In this document: in pieces, positions 42,183 to 54,806 of the stretch | Position numbering within the stretch: the stretch's first letter is position 1 | Layout: the number at the start of each line of letters is the position of its first letter | Assembly: GCF_026914185.1 (NCBI RefSeq) | Contig: NC_070573.1 | Location: 2,411,501 to 2,475,500 of the forward strand | Reading direction: 5' to 3' | DNA from: Puccinia triticina | Taxonomy: Eukaryota > Basidiomycota > Pucciniomycetes > Pucciniales > Pucciniaceae | Length of the DNA stretch: 64,000 nucleotides | Position numbers and translations under genes: made by a program | The notes under the pieces: generated by a model | Told to the model about the DNA's origin: nothing | Database searches by the model: none | What the model saw: the letters and a program-made list of their open reading frames with translations, nothing else

Positions 42183-45100
42183 CCAGGTCATGATACTCAC
42201 AATGTAGAGGTAAATTCTGGTTACATTAAGGAGGCATTCAATTGAAATGAGAAAAAAAAATGATTGATGGCTAGGAGGATGGACAGGAGAACAATCAGGA
42301 AGAGTCTGATGGCAGCTAATGATTTCAAGGTCTTGCACTGGTGTTTGGATGGCATTGCTTGGGTTTTTGCTCCTCAAACTGACATTTTATCACCCTAATT
42401 TTGCATATTAATTGACAGTACATTCCCAATGATTAAAATATCTCATCTTCTGCATCCCTAATGTCTGGTTCTCAGCAAATTCTTATCCTTAGTCCTAGAT
42501 TATTGTGCAATCTCTAAATTCTCACATGTTCCCTTAAGCTTGGTAGTCTCTCTATTTTAATTATTTCCCTTACCCTCAAGTCTATCACAATTGTACCATT
42601 TTTCTGAATTTGATTATCAACTGGGATTGTTTTTCCATTCTTGGTAATTACAGCTTGAAGCAAGTAGTGTTTTATCCTAAGGCCATTTAGTACTTGACTT
42701 GTAGCATCTTATCAGGAGTGTATGTCCAGCTGCGCAATGCTTGTATCTATCATTCAGATGTAACTGGTCATTACCATCACAAAGGCAATTTTCCAAGATC
42801 TAAAGCTGAGAACCCATCTCTTGTGATATTACAATCAGTGTTGATGTGAATGGTTCTTATGGTTGGTAATATGGCAGGAAATAAGGACCATGGGGATTTG
42901 TTGTAGAAAACCCTTGATAGGTACTACTCCTAGACATTTCTGATTTTGTTACAGTGTTTTTTTTGCATGTTTTTTTGCTGTTGCACGTGAATTCAGTGAA
43001 AAGAAAAAGTAACTTTCAGAACTTGTACATGATCCCAAAAATAATCTCCTGGCCACTAGTCAAGCTAGAAAAGCGGCTTTTTGAATGATGAAGTGATAGT
43101 GCCTTTCTATTTGGCAAGGTGAATTGAAACAGAACCAGATCCAGAATAAATGAAAAAATTCTTTGCAGGTACAGGAGGCTGATTTTAATTCTAAAGGACA
43201 CAGCTTGAGAACAGGGTGTGATTCAGATACAGTAATGAGCAATGAAAGCTGTGGTCTTTGATCAAGCTGAATGCATTAAGAGCTACCTACATGCTATGGA
43301 GACTTGTGTTAAGAATTGGTTGCTCTATAATTACACTTCCTCTCAGCAGATCAAGGCTTGAAAGCTGGAGTACATGCAGCCTGGCTTACACAACTGATCC
43401 TACAGCCGTTGTGTTCATGTATTGGATTAATGACAGAAGAAGAAACGTGAGGATTTCTAGCTTTTTGAAAATAATTACAGCAAATTAACTCTCTCAAGGC
43501 AAGCCTGTGTTTCCCCAAGCGGCCCAATATCCTGCAAGGAATCATGGGTCGGGAAGTGGATGAAAGAGATGGGCTGGCAGCCAGTGCGCACCAGCCTATT
43601 TTGCTAGGATGGCCGGCGGTCGACGCGCAGATCTTCGCGTTCTTTTAGAAGGTACATACGTAGATTGTAAGCGTGTCGAGCCGGAAGGAGGGTGTCGGCG
43701 GCGCCGCTCAATGGCCATGGACGCGTTAGACACGCGTCGTGGGCGGCGGCACTACATGCATAATTACATATTTAAAGGAGGTCGTGCACCGATGGTGGGC
43801 GAAGAGATTTATAAGATTATGAGATTTTCAAGGCTCGTTTATAAAGGAGGACGATGTGCACTCAGGAGGGAGGAGGACACGGGGTGTGCACTGTGTGTTT
43901 TGGAGCCATCAAAGGGGACCAAGACAGATCGCGATTTGGGCAGACTTGATAGATACAAACAACAAGGGAAAAGCCATGTCTTTGAGAGATAACCGGCCAG
44001 CGGCGGGGGGATAGCTCGGCAAGCTTCGATCTATAAAAGATGTAACTCTGCTCCATACTCGATCCTGTCAATGGCCGCAATCGCCGTCTTGTCTCTTTGG
44101 GACCAAACAAGGATGGACAAACACTTTTCTCAGGGTGTACTTTAATTTTTCTCTCCTCCTCCTCCTCCTCCTCCAGAGCCTTACAAGATGCCCTACATAC
44201 TGGATATGGGGATGTGGACGGAGGTTTTTTTTTTTTTTTTTTTTTTCTGCTGCGACGGTTTAGGCTCGCTTGGCAAGGGCAAAAAGCACGAAGCTTCCAG
44301 CCGAGGTTTAATCGGTGCAGAGGAGGGGCGTTGGGTGAAGCCTGTGGCTGTCGGCTGAGTGGCCGCCGCTGCAGCCGTTGCCGTGGTCTTTGTCCAGATG
44401 GCCAAGTCGGATGATCTCATCTAGCTGGGATCTTGCTCTCCCCCCCCCTCCTCTGACGCGTCGAGAAAAAGCTTAATGGTGTGGATCGCGCCTGTCTAGA
44501 CTTCTCGCTGTTCTGAGATTGTATGCATGTTTGTGTTTTGCCCTGAATAATTGCTCCTTGGTCGGTATCACCTTTCGGTTCGGATGCAGGAATTGAGCGC
44601 AAGGGTTTTTCAGGTACTGTGAGCGGCCAAGCCAACGGCTGGAGGGGGATGTCTACATACAAGTTGTGGTGAGATGATGCAAGTGGCAGATTGCACGATA
44701 CAACATGGAACTTCTGCGGGGGGCGGGAGCTGGCTGAGCCCGGTGGGAGGGACAAAGTGGGACAAACAAAGCCCTGGAAACTCTGGAGTTTTTCAGCCTC
44801 AGCCTGCTTACCCACTCACATGTTTCTAAGCGAGGAGGTGTTCTTCCTCCCTCGCAGTCGCAGTCTTTCCTCTGAGTCGGACTCCTCCCGGCCAACGCGT
44901 CCTGTGTCCCAATATCGACAGCCGAAATGTTTATCAGTCGCTTTGCACCGCGAGCCTATCCGCGTCTTTGAGCTCTTCGGTGACTTCTCCAGTCGATACA
45001 CATTTATTTATATTTATTTGTTTGGGTTGACGACTTCTAACGAGCCCAACGACAGCCTGTCCACGCCCACTGGCCCAGGATCGATGAGCACCTTATAGCT

Positions 45101-46206
45101 CTCCTCCAGCAGCAGCAGCCTGAACTCAAGCGAACCGACGAACGAGCCTGCTCAGCTCACCTCGCAGAGCCATCCGAGCACCTCGGGAGGCCAAAACCTC
45201 TTGTTCCGCATATCATACAGGCCAGCAAATCGGTAACTATCCTGCCATCCATATAGATATACATCCCAGTATCCCCCTCTTGCCCCCCCTGCCCGACCAT
45301 GGGTGTCGGCCTAGTCGCACCAGTAGTCGTCGCATCCATCTTCAGAGTCTTATATCCTCTTGAGATCTCGTGATCCAAGCACACCAGGCCTCCTGTGTTG
45401 TCCGCTCGGCTCGACCCTCCCCCCCTCAGCCGGGCCATCGGCCAGCCGACCCTTTCTCCTCTGATCGGCAGACAGCCAGCTGCTTGTGCCCACTCCAGCG
45501 TGGAGTGTTCCCCAAGCTGCCCTCCGGCGCTTTTGTTGTCCAGTGACTGTTCCTGTACAGTCCCGTTGATTTGACCCATCGCCCATCTTCCTCTCTCTTC
45601 GCCCGTCATCCCGGCCAAAACAACACGCTACAAGTTTTCGCCCGGCTCTCTGGCGGATGCCCTCTCGGCGCGCCCGTCGACTAGCGTGCTGAATACTGTC
45701 CTAGTCCCATTACACGTAGCCTGTACACCCCCCTCCCCCACTCGCCTGCCTCTGTGCTTCGCCATCTGCCTCAACACCATCCAAAAGCATTATTTTCAAT
45801 TGATTGGAGTCCACTGATGCTTGCTGTTCGTTCTGTCTCCACAGCCACCGAACCAAAGCTTGCACGATCTCCCCCGCTCAGCACTCGCCCGTCCATGGTG
45901 AATGCACGCTGCGTCGACTAAAGATCCCCCCTCCCCCAGTTCATAACGACCTCCTTCGCGACTCTCTCTCTACACCCGTTGACGTTGACGTGTTAATCTG
46001 AACCACCCCGAAAAAAATTGCAGTAAGGAAAGACGAAACAAAAGAAAGAAAGAAAGAAAAAAAACAAAACAACAACAGACAAACACATTATATATATAAT
46101 ATACAAGATACTACAACAGCAAGTGAAGAGACGCTGGACAAACAAACCGCCTGACACCACTGGCACCATCCAGCTCAAGCTAGTCACGCTCGCCTGGTCC
46201 CGGTAG
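42183..46206. other. Long intergenic region upstream of the forkhead gene
   Basis: No convincing gene. 42200-43500 is AT-rich. 43600-46200 is progressively GC-rich with pyrimidine tracts (CTCCTCCTCCTCCTCC near 44155), a T-run at about 44226-44246, a (CAG)n at about 45104-45117 and an A-rich/TATATA stretch at 46055-46105. A 36-codon open stretch from ATG 45816 to a possible donor at CCATGGTGAATG (45900) could be an upstream exon or uORF of the forkhead gene. Confidence 0.45.
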
Positions 46207-46353
46207 ATATCGTCACCTCACCTCACCGCGAAAGCTTCCTTCGCGTGCCTCCGTCTTCTTCTCGTCTGCCTTTGTCACCCGCACCCACTGCCACTGCGCC
46301 CAGTCCCGCCAACGCTGGATTCCATTCAGCCTCCCCTCTCCGCCAGCCTCGGC

Positions 46354-49300
46354 TTGGAGCCTCCCCCGACCCTGCTGGCCTCGCGTCTGTCTCCCTTGCT
46401 TGCGCCCAATGCCCTGACCCAGCAGTCCGCTGCCAGCCCCCACCCCACCCCCACCCAGCCCAGCCGGCCCCCGCCCACGGCCGCCTCTGCCCGGCCCACG
46501 CTGTCGGCCACTCTTGGCGCCCCCAATCTGTCCCCGCCCTCCCCAGGTGATCTCTCACCCGCATCATCCACCGTCTCCTCGCTTGACAACACCCCACTCA
46601 GTCCGCCCCTCCGCCTGCTAAGCGTGGCCGATCTCCACCTCCACTCGCCCGCAATCTCCGCCCAGAGCTTCCCCCAGTTCACTCGCCAGTCTCCCGAGCA
46701 CTCTCTCGCAGGCCTCAGCAGCAGCCACCCTCCCCCCAGCAGCAGCAGCACCAACCTTGTTCATCCCCCCAGCCATCAGAATACCACCCATCATCAGCGC
46801 CACCCTTCCCTCTCGCGCGCCCACTTCCCCCCTCCCTCGCTCACCGCTGGGTACGGCTTCGGTGAACTCGCCGGGGCTCTCGGTGTCCGCCCGGAGATCC
46901 GCAAAGTGAGTGATATGACCATCCACTCGGCCGACCATCCCCCTTCGCCCGTCGAGCCAGTCAATCTCGATCAGCCCCGCCCTCAGGCCCCCCAGCCAGC
47001 AGAGGCCCTCCCGCCAGACGCCCTTCGCGGCCACGATCCCCGCGAGATCGGCAACCATGCCCATCAGCAATTGAGTACCGTCGGCGCCGACTCTCGGCTG
47101 GAACGAGCGTCCACCTCCCTCGCCGATTTTCAACCTGCCTCATCATCATCCACCCTGACGAATGCTGCTGCTGCTGCTGCTGAGCCTGCTGCAGAATCAC
47201 AGCAAGATACGATAAACGAAAGACATACGAACCTTTATGCCAGCTCACCGATCATCGCCTCTTCCATTCCCACCACTACCCCCACCCCCACCCCCACCGC
47301 CGCACCCGCCCGATCAAATCCTACTCCGCCCAACCCTTTGCACGCCAGCTCCACGACTCTCCATTCTTCTTATGCTCGGCTACCCCTCCAATACTCAACA
47401 GCCCCCCCATCCCAAAACCTGCCTGCTTCGTTTCAATCGCAACAAGGACATTCAAGCTCTTCGATCGACCTAACCCAGCCATCCTATCGGCCTGATTGTG
47501 TTTCCTCATTTGAACATACCCCACATTCAACCGTCGGACTTGACCCAACCGCTGGCTACCACCCTTCCCCCTTCCTAGCTCACCATCGTCGGAGTCACAG
47601 CAAGCCCGATGGACGCAGTAGCATGTTTGTAAACCCATTCGTAGCCGGCCCCCATCCTAATCATCCCCCATCCTCCCCCGGCCCCTCCTCATCTTCACAG
47701 TCGCAGAACTTTTATCAACCGCAAACCCAGCCCCGATGCTCGTTGACAGCTGCTTCTACGCCCACTAGACATCGCCTGAGCATCTCTTCACAGCCTGGCT
47801 GCCCATCCAGCTCGTCACTCCTATCTGCCTCCAACCGGCACCGCTCACAATCGACGGCCACCAGCACATCGCGAGGATGCGAGTCTTTTAACCGCTCCGC
47901 CATCGGCCTCTCTGATGTCGGTAGCCCTAGCTTTGGTACGGCTGCAACCGCCATGGGCCTTCTCAGTCACATCTCCGCCCCGAACACTTTCACGACTAAG
48001 GAATCATCAACTCACTCGTTCGAAGCCCTTGGTAGAGATCATTGCAAGCCTAATAGTAGAGATAACACTAATCAGTTGGAGCATACCCATCAAACCGAGA
48101 ACACCAGTCACATGGAGCACGCCAATCACATGAAGCAAACCGGCCACATGGAGCATACCAGTCAAATGGACCAAGCTGGTCAACTGGAGCCACCAAGCCA
48201 GACAGACCCCTCTGACCAAAAACCCTTGCACTCTCTCCACACACATCATCCACCTCTCACCCCTGGATTCACCGGAAGTGCGTCGTTCAGCTTCGGCAAC
48301 TCTGCTAGCAATCGTCCCAAGTGCGAGCTGCCCAACTCCGATCTGGCCGACCTCACCAGCGGTCTCGTCGGCCCGTCTAACTCAGCAATCAATCCGATCC
48401 CCATCGGGATGAGGCCAGACTTGGCGAATCTGAAGGATGGCCCTGATGGCCCCAACGGCAAGGTCGGTTGTCTTCTTCCCGCCTTGATTATGGCCGCTGC
48501 GGAATACCATCTACATGGCCCGGCGTAGTTTTTGTCTCAAACGCAGCACTGACCTGACTAATGTTTGTTGTTTTAGCCCGGCTATCCTTACGTTGTTCTC
48601 ATTCGGTACGCCATCTTGGGTAGCCCCCACGGAAAACTGACCTTGCAAGAGCTGTACGAGACAATTATGGACCGATTCCCGTATTATCGTACCGCTGGAA
48701 AAGGTTGGATGAACTCGATCCGACACAATCTGAGTCTCAACCGCTGCTTCGTAAAGCAGCCTCGACACATTCTGTTAGTCACGTCGTTCTAATGACTGCC
48801 TGTAGATGGATAGCTTACCTTTGATACCTATCTTACAGGGACCCGGGCAAAGGTTCCTATTGGACTGTTGACCTTGAAGCTGAACTATCCACCTCAAGGG
48901 CTCGCGATCGCAAACGTGCCAGTGGAAGTTCAAGATCAAGCATTGGTAGCATCAGATCTTTGAAGGGCAGTCGGCGAGACAGTCTGGGTGGCGATCCACG
49001 CTCACCAACGCTTGATGAGATCATCGGATCCTCTCCAAGTAGGATGCTTTACATGTCCGACGATGAGGCAGACGAGGTTCACGTCCAACCCCTTGGCAGC
49101 TTCGGACCGGAACATACATCCACTTTTACCGAGGATGGCGATGGGGATACGATGATGCAAGCTGCCGAGGGAGGCTTCCAACAGCCCCCTTCAACGCCAA
49201 TAAAGTCACCCAAGTCTGGGCGAATCAGTGTCAAACGCGCTCCCAAGCCTACCAAAATGAAGCAACAAGGGCTGAAGGTCCAGGTTTCTGGCAACGCGGA

Positions 49301-50299
49301 TCTCAACAATACCCATCTTCCTACCAATTCATGCTCACCGTCAACGCCAGTGACTCCTCATCAGCTGTATCATCAGGTGAGCTCGACGATTCTCCTTCTG
49401 TCTGCTGATCTTCATTAACACCTGTGTTTTATTCTTTTCCTCCCTCACAGACCGATGCAGCCTCCAATCTTCTCCAAAGTCCATTCCATCCCCAAGGTGG
49501 ATATGTATCTAGCCCCCCTGACACGATCGGCCGCACGATCCCTAGAACCGGGTCTCCTTACCGAGGAAGTTCACTGATGCGGTCCCCACTCACTTCGATC
49601 ATGGCATACTCAGCTAGTTCGCACTGTCCGACGACTGCAACCACGGCAGATAGCAATCAGATGGACCCCACGTCTCCCAGCTCTTCCGCGTACGGCTTCA
49701 GTACCGGAGGACTGGGCAACAGCTACCAACCGTCATCGACTGGGATGGTGAACTGCCGAGAAGCCGGCCCGCCATCCCAGCATCCGTTCTCATTTGGAGG
49801 CCAGCCGCATTCGGCCTACCAGCCTGGCTTCAACCCGTTCAGTCCGGCGATGATGCACAATCCGCAATCCAGTCCCTCGGCCGGGCTTGGCGATCGGCAT
49901 CCGGCGAGTGCAGGGCCCTGGTCGAGCTCGTTCCAGGCTGCCACGTATTCTCCCGCCGCCCCGGTCAGAAGCGCGGGCACCGGCCACCATCAGCCGAGTC
50001 AAAGCCACAGCGGCGTGTACGGCTTCCAGCCCTCGGCGATGGCCGGGATCGTCCCCCGCCCACGGTTCTCCGTCTCCGCCGGCGGTAACTCGAGACCCGT
50101 CTCGTCCGAGTCATCCTCCAACAACCCGCCCCACGGTGCCACCGGTCGACAGACGCCTGCGTCTAACGGCTCCGCCGCCTCCCGTCGGTCTAGTATCGGC
50201 GGCCCTGGATCCACTAACTTCGTCATGGTCGACGGATACGTCAATGGGAATCCTCCTGTGGACTCCTTGGGACGCCCTCACTCGTCCCAACCTTTATAA
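46354..50299 (+). CDS. Forkhead (winged-helix) transcription factor, 5' end uncertain
   Basis: Exons: up to 48462, 48577-48773, 48839-49376 and 49451-50299, all GT-AG, giving about 1230 residues from 46354. The forkhead domain is split over three exons: [53 protein letters not shown], then [21 protein letters not shown] is the DNA-recognition helix. The N-terminal ~700 residues are Ser/Pro/His-rich with an Ala run (AAAAAA, near 47170) and an 18-bp repeat. The C-terminal part has an acidic SDDEADEVH segment and a Ser/Pro/Gly-rich tail. The reading frame is open back to a stop at 46204 but has no ATG before 46915. Either translation begins there ([10 protein letters not shown]) or an upstream exon supplies the start. 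It acts in the nucleus as a sequence-specific regulator; the target process cannot be told. Confidence 0.88.
48065..48212 (+). repeat. In-frame 18-bp minisatellite in the forkhead gene
   Basis: Seven or eight diverged units encode six-residue repeats: [42 protein letters not shown]. The unit in DNA is close to CACATGGAGCATACCAGT. It is preserved in frame, so length changes would add or remove six residues. Confidence 0.85.
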
Positions 50300-50591
50300 A
50301 AACATCACACCAACAACCTCCCTTGAAATCAACAACACTACGATTGTACATGTAGAAAGTATGACGATGATGATCTGACGACGATAACTTTAGTGTGTGT
50401 ATGTGTGTGTAACTCCTGCTTGCTTACGTTCTTTTCGGATAGAACACTTTTTTTTGGCTTCCTTTTTCTTGCTTTTCTTTTTGGGAACACAGAACGAGTG
50501 GATGGCTTCTCTAACAATGTAGCATTCGGAAACGAATTTCCTTTATTTTTATTTTTTATCCTTGGAGATGCCCATCTCTTGAAAAAAACAT

Positions 50592-50622
<31 letters not shown>

Positions 50623-50800
50623 CATACATATACATACATAAACTTGTTGTTGATCGTCGTCGGTGCCCTCGAGCGGCCCGACTGTCTCTCCCTGCCCTTT
50701 CCCCTTCTTGAAATACGCTTCAATGTGCCTTGTTTTCTTGTTCTTTTTTCACTCTCTTCTTCTTGACATAAATATTTTCTTTTCTGAAAAAAAAAACAAA
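50300..50800 (+). other. Forkhead 3' region with microsatellite
   Basis: The stretch after the stop has GTGTGTGTATGTGTGTGT at 50394-50411 and a compound (AC)n(AT)n(ATAC)n microsatellite at about 50592-50640. Probably 3' UTR. T-rich tracts follow near 50740-50780. Confidence 0.55.
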
Positions 50801-51529
50801 ACCCTGGTTGGATTCACCCTGTGTCTTCGTGCATGGAGTTAGCATCATTTTCCGGCTCGGTCTGGGCGAGCCACACCTGGCCGGACACGCAGTGCGGCCA
50901 CGCCTGGCCACAGTCAGAGATCGAAGTCTCCTCCTATCTTCTCGGATCCATTCTTCGAACCATCGATTCACCCCCTCTCTTCTCGATAGGTTTCCGGACT
51001 AGATCGTTCTTCTCCCTCCTGCAACCGCAGGGCTGTTCATTTCTTGTGATCCGAGCTTTCCACACTGACATTGGCCTCTCGAGCGTCGTTCGCAGCTCCT
51101 TTCTTGTCTCTCTTCGGCGTCGGCGCTGTCTTCTAGAGCTCACCATCATCTCGCACAACTCATCTTCAAAGGACACACAGCAACTCCTCCCCATTCCACC
51201 CCCCCTCTTTCCTCAAGAAAGCAGATTTTTCTTGGTTCTCATACTTCATCGACACGCTTTGAGGTGTAGCTTTGAGGTGTAGAAGACGGGATAGTCAGAA
51301 CGCTCAATAAGCCATGTTTCGTTCCTCGATTGACCCGTCGCGCTTGACGAAAACGGGGGAGCAGCGTGCACTGTTTGGAGCTTGCGGAGGGAGATCGTTG
51401 AGTGATCTCGGTGTCTATCCAAGTAGTGCAGCGCAACCACCAGCAGTCCAGTTCCAACTCCATTTGCCAAGCCTCTTCACACTTTACTGGAGTTTATAGC
51501 GCATGGTTTGAACTTGAACCCCAGCAAGA
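50801..51529. other. Intergenic, no gene seen
   Basis: Overlapping short ORFs of about 60-150 codons on both strands show no family signature and no splice structure. Low repeat content compared with the rest of the window. Confidence 0.35.
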
Positions 51530-51609
51530 ACATTCGTAGTGTAGGGGTTATCATCTGAGCTTCCCATTGAGGATCTGCTTAGGACCCGGGTTCGAGTCCC
51601 GGCGGATGT
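51530..51609 (+). tRNA. tRNA-Gly(CCC) with a 9-nt intron
   Basis: The acceptor stem ACATTCG pairs with CGGATGT (one G-U). The D arm is GTGTAGGGGTTATCAT. The anticodon stem TGAGC pairs with GCTTA, and the loop is TTCCCA plus T, with anticodon CCC at 51563-51565. An apparent intron TTGAGGATC (51567-51575) sits at the canonical position one base 3' of the anticodon. The T arm CCGGG-TTCGAGT-CCCGG is perfect and supplies the B box (GGTTCGAGTCC); the A box is TAGTGTAGGGG. No CCA is encoded, as expected in eukaryotes. Confidence 0.88.
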
Positions 51610-51821
51610 AACTTTTTAAGCCTCCCAACTTGGTCAGTTTGGAAACCAATGTCAATGATGGAAGTTTACAGGAGCAAAGCGGATGTTGAGCTCAACACTA
51701 GCTTAACAAAGCCTTTCGAGCGGAGGGTCCGGGGGACCCCGCCCGGAGGGCTCTCCGCAGGAGAGGCTTATATGAGTTATGTCTTGATTTAAGCAGGAGC
51801 AGAAAGGATCTGCTACACTAA

Positions 51822-52778
51822 GGCCCCAATTATAAACAAATATTTGAGTTTTATTTTGAAACTATTCGAAAAGAAATTTGAAACGGAAATGAAATCAAAA
51901 TGAAAGATTTTTGATTTCAAAATCCTCTCGGAAAAACTTCAAACAACAGGGTGCACATATAAACAATTGTGCATCCCTGAGCAAGTAGCCTGCCGGAGTG
52001 GGCAGGCAGGGGCGATATGTCTGCAAAACGGGCAAGCTGGATAGAATACAGCTTGCCTGTTCAGCCTTGGCTGTCTGAACCAAAGACACATACCTATGCA
52101 AGGATCAATGGGGTGGTCTGAACCCTCCAAGGGCCCAGTTGGCCAACCCACGCCGCCGGCGGCTGTCTGATTGAACGGAGTGAGTATACCTTGGCTTCGC
52201 GGGATCTCATCGTATCCAATATCTTCCTCATAGGCGTGACAGAACGGGGTGACATGTCCCGCGCGGCCGGCTCCATGGACGTTCGGATCATCTGCGGCAA
52301 GATCATAGCCGTATTGACAAGCGTTTTGTCCCGTGGTCCCGCCGCCAAGGGCAGGATCATATTGCCCCTGGTGGTCCCGGGCTTCCTGGAGGTGTTCATA
52401 AGGGTAGGCCATCAGTGTGTATGTTTGTCAGTGAGTGCAATCGTGGAACGCAATTATCGGTGCTGCAGCAGCAATTTTTTTCATGTGCCAGCCGACCCCC
52501 GCCCGGCGAACTCCGCCGACCCAATACAGCCATTAAATGGGGGGGGGGGGGGTCTGAGGCACCAGTGGCCTGGCAACCATACAGGCATACTGCCTGTTCA
52601 AAATTTTGATTCCGCAAATTTTGAGATTCTGGAATCTTGAACACCCCTCCCGGGTGTGTTTGAAGAGATTTGGGATTATTTTGAAATGAAAAGAACTCAA
52701 AACAAATTTGGTTTTGATTTCAAAACGATTTCAAAATAATCTCAAAATTATCTCAAAATTCCGTTTATAATTGGGGCC
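51822..52778. mobile_element. 957-bp PIF/Harbinger-like MITE carrying a GC-rich segment
   Basis: Ends GGCCCCAATTATAAAC and GTTTATAATTGGGGCC are perfect 16-base inverted repeats, flanked by TAA (51819-51821, 52779-52781). Subterminal arms are A/T-rich with TTTGAAATCAAAA-type palindromes. The centre (about 51940-52420) is much more GC-rich and contains an open reading frame, suggesting captured sequence. A G-run lies at 52539-52552. Confidence 0.88.
51939..52412 (-). other. Open reading frame captured inside a MITE
   Basis: 157 codons open, starting MAYPYEHLQEARDHQGQYDP and containing GYDLAADDPNVHGAG and EEDIGYDEIPRSQG. The first ~95 residues have ordinary protein-like composition and end at a GTATACTC possible donor. 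The remainder is Cys-rich and less convincing. No family is recognised. It is likely a host exon fragment picked up by the MITE rather than an element gene. Confidence 0.35.
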
Positions 52779-52781
52779 TAA

Positions 52782-54806
52782 AAATCCCAACCAATATATA
52801 GAAAAACTGAATACACAGAGTTTTAGGTTCTGTTCTTGCAAGGAATTTGAGCCACTCATTTATCTTGTAGCCAGAAAAACAATTCCTGGAGTCCCAAACA
52901 AGTGGAGCCTCATTTGGAAGACTTGTGCATTTTTGATCTTTTGAAAAGGTCAACAGATTGGGATAGAAAAAATCTGAGTAGACCAAATTGTAGAGAAAGA
53001 AAAGTAGCATAGGGTACAGATAGGGCATATTGGTGGAGAGGCTGGGGGCGGAGCTATAAAAATTTTAAAAACCTCTCAGCCAAATGAACTTTCTGCTCCT
53101 GCGTAAAATTTGGGATAATGCGCAAGTCCCTCCCTGCGGGAGGGGCGGCTTCGCCGCCAGCCACAGCGCTCCCACCAGGGGGGACATGTGTTAAGTTAGA
53201 GCTCAACAAAGCCTGCGAGCAGCGCAGAGCTGTAGGTGCAAGCGGGGCTTATGCCTAGCAAGCAGAGCCTCGCGCGACATGATCTCACTTGGAACTGTAG
53301 TTTTCTTCAAACTTAGTCAGTCCCTCGCGCGAAGCGCAAGCCTCCGAACCTCTTCTGAGGGGCGGGCAGGGGCTAACTTAGCTAATTCCCTCCTTGGGGG
53401 AGCGAAGCAACCTCCGAAGGAGGGACTCACACCCTATGTGGACCCTGTGGCCTGAGAGAATTATGACTTTTGGTGGGGACTTTTTTAGAATCACTCTCCC
53501 TCATGAGCCTCTGCACCATTTTTGAAATTGTTTACATTTCTGGGATGGCCCAAGCTGTCCCTATCTTTCTACTATTTTTTCCCATCCTCAACACCTCTTG
53601 TTGAGCTGTAATCAGAGTTGTAACATCATGGATTCCAGATTCTGTACAGTGCAACATGTGTGATACGGGATGTAGCCAACTAGATGAAGTTGCAAAAAAA
53701 GACATTTGAATGTCATTACATATCCCTAAAAATAGGACAATAGGTGGAAAGATTCTACTTGATGTTCTGCATCTTTTGTTCCCCTACAACTCAATCACAT
53801 AATGTGATGTGATGAAGCTACACAGGATTGAAAAAGGCCAAGTTCCTGATTCTCTCAGGCTGCGGGGTCCACTTAGTGTATAAGTCCCTCCTTTGGAGGG
53901 TCCCTGCGGGACGGCGTCCCCCCTCCACAAAGAGAGGGACTTAGTTAAGTTAGGGGCAGGGGCCCCTCGCGCAAAGCCGAGCCTCCGAAGGAGGGACTTG
54001 GGACTAAGCGGTGAAATTTGGCGTGAGTCCTGAGTACAGCTTTCACCCATTTGGCTGATGTGAAAGTTTGGTACCACTTTTCTATAGCATCCTGGTGGCC
54101 AAATGGCCCGCCCAGGTGCCAAATTGAAGGTCTGCATCTGGCCTTCAAGACTACATAGGCCACATGTTGATGCCTTGAATGGCCTTAAAGCTACAAGGAT
54201 GTCAAGTCATGGAATCATGATTCCAGGATTGATCTTACATCCATACTATTGGATAAGTACATGAAAGTTTCAATTACTTCTAATAAGTACATGAAGTATG
54301 TTTATTGTTTGAATTGAACAATGAACTACATTTGGTATGCAGGAGTATGCAGGCCACACATAAAATGTGTACAGGAGTTGAAAAAAACACGCTCTGCTGG
54401 CTGGGACAAGCTCGGCATGGTTTTTGAAAGCATGTCCAGCAGCTCTACAAGGGGCTTGATGGATGGTGGATGGCTGGCTGCCTGCGCAAGAAGCTAGGCT
54501 TCAAGGCCATGCCAATCATGGGCCTATCCCGGCAGTGGTTGATGTGTAACAAAGGATTTAATGAAATTTGGGGGTTGGCCGAGCCTCCGGCCCGTCAGGA
54601 TTCACGCCAAACCTCGCCGCTTGGGGGCAAGCCTCTCTGTGAGACAGAGACCCTGCGGGGCCCTCCTCCAGAGAGGCTTTGTTAAGCTTGAGTTTTCTTT
54701 GCATCTTAGTTCAAAAATCAACACTCACTTGCCACTAAATTCCAACCTACCTCCATGAAGCGCTGGCTTCCTGGCTAGCTTTCTATCTCCTCAATTTTTG
54801 TATGTA
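52782..54806. other. Repeat-rich intergenic DNA
   Basis: Contains several GC-rich patches of the type AAGTCCCTCC...GGAGGGACTT with CTTAGTTAAGTTAG or TTTGTTAAGC words (53125-53420, 53880-54000, 54580-54690), a dispersed repeat also seen at 51700-51770 and 61000-61070. Short ORFs there are repeat-derived. No gene. Confidence 0.45.

Noticed and set aside
43609..43992. 127-codon ORF in the region upstream of the forkhead gene
   Set aside because: No homology I recognise, no splice signals, and Arg/Gly-rich composition with no coding periodicity I could argue for.
46223..47133. Minus-strand ORFs of 124-171 codons
   Set aside because: Opposite-strand shadows of the GC-rich Ser/Pro-coding forkhead exon.
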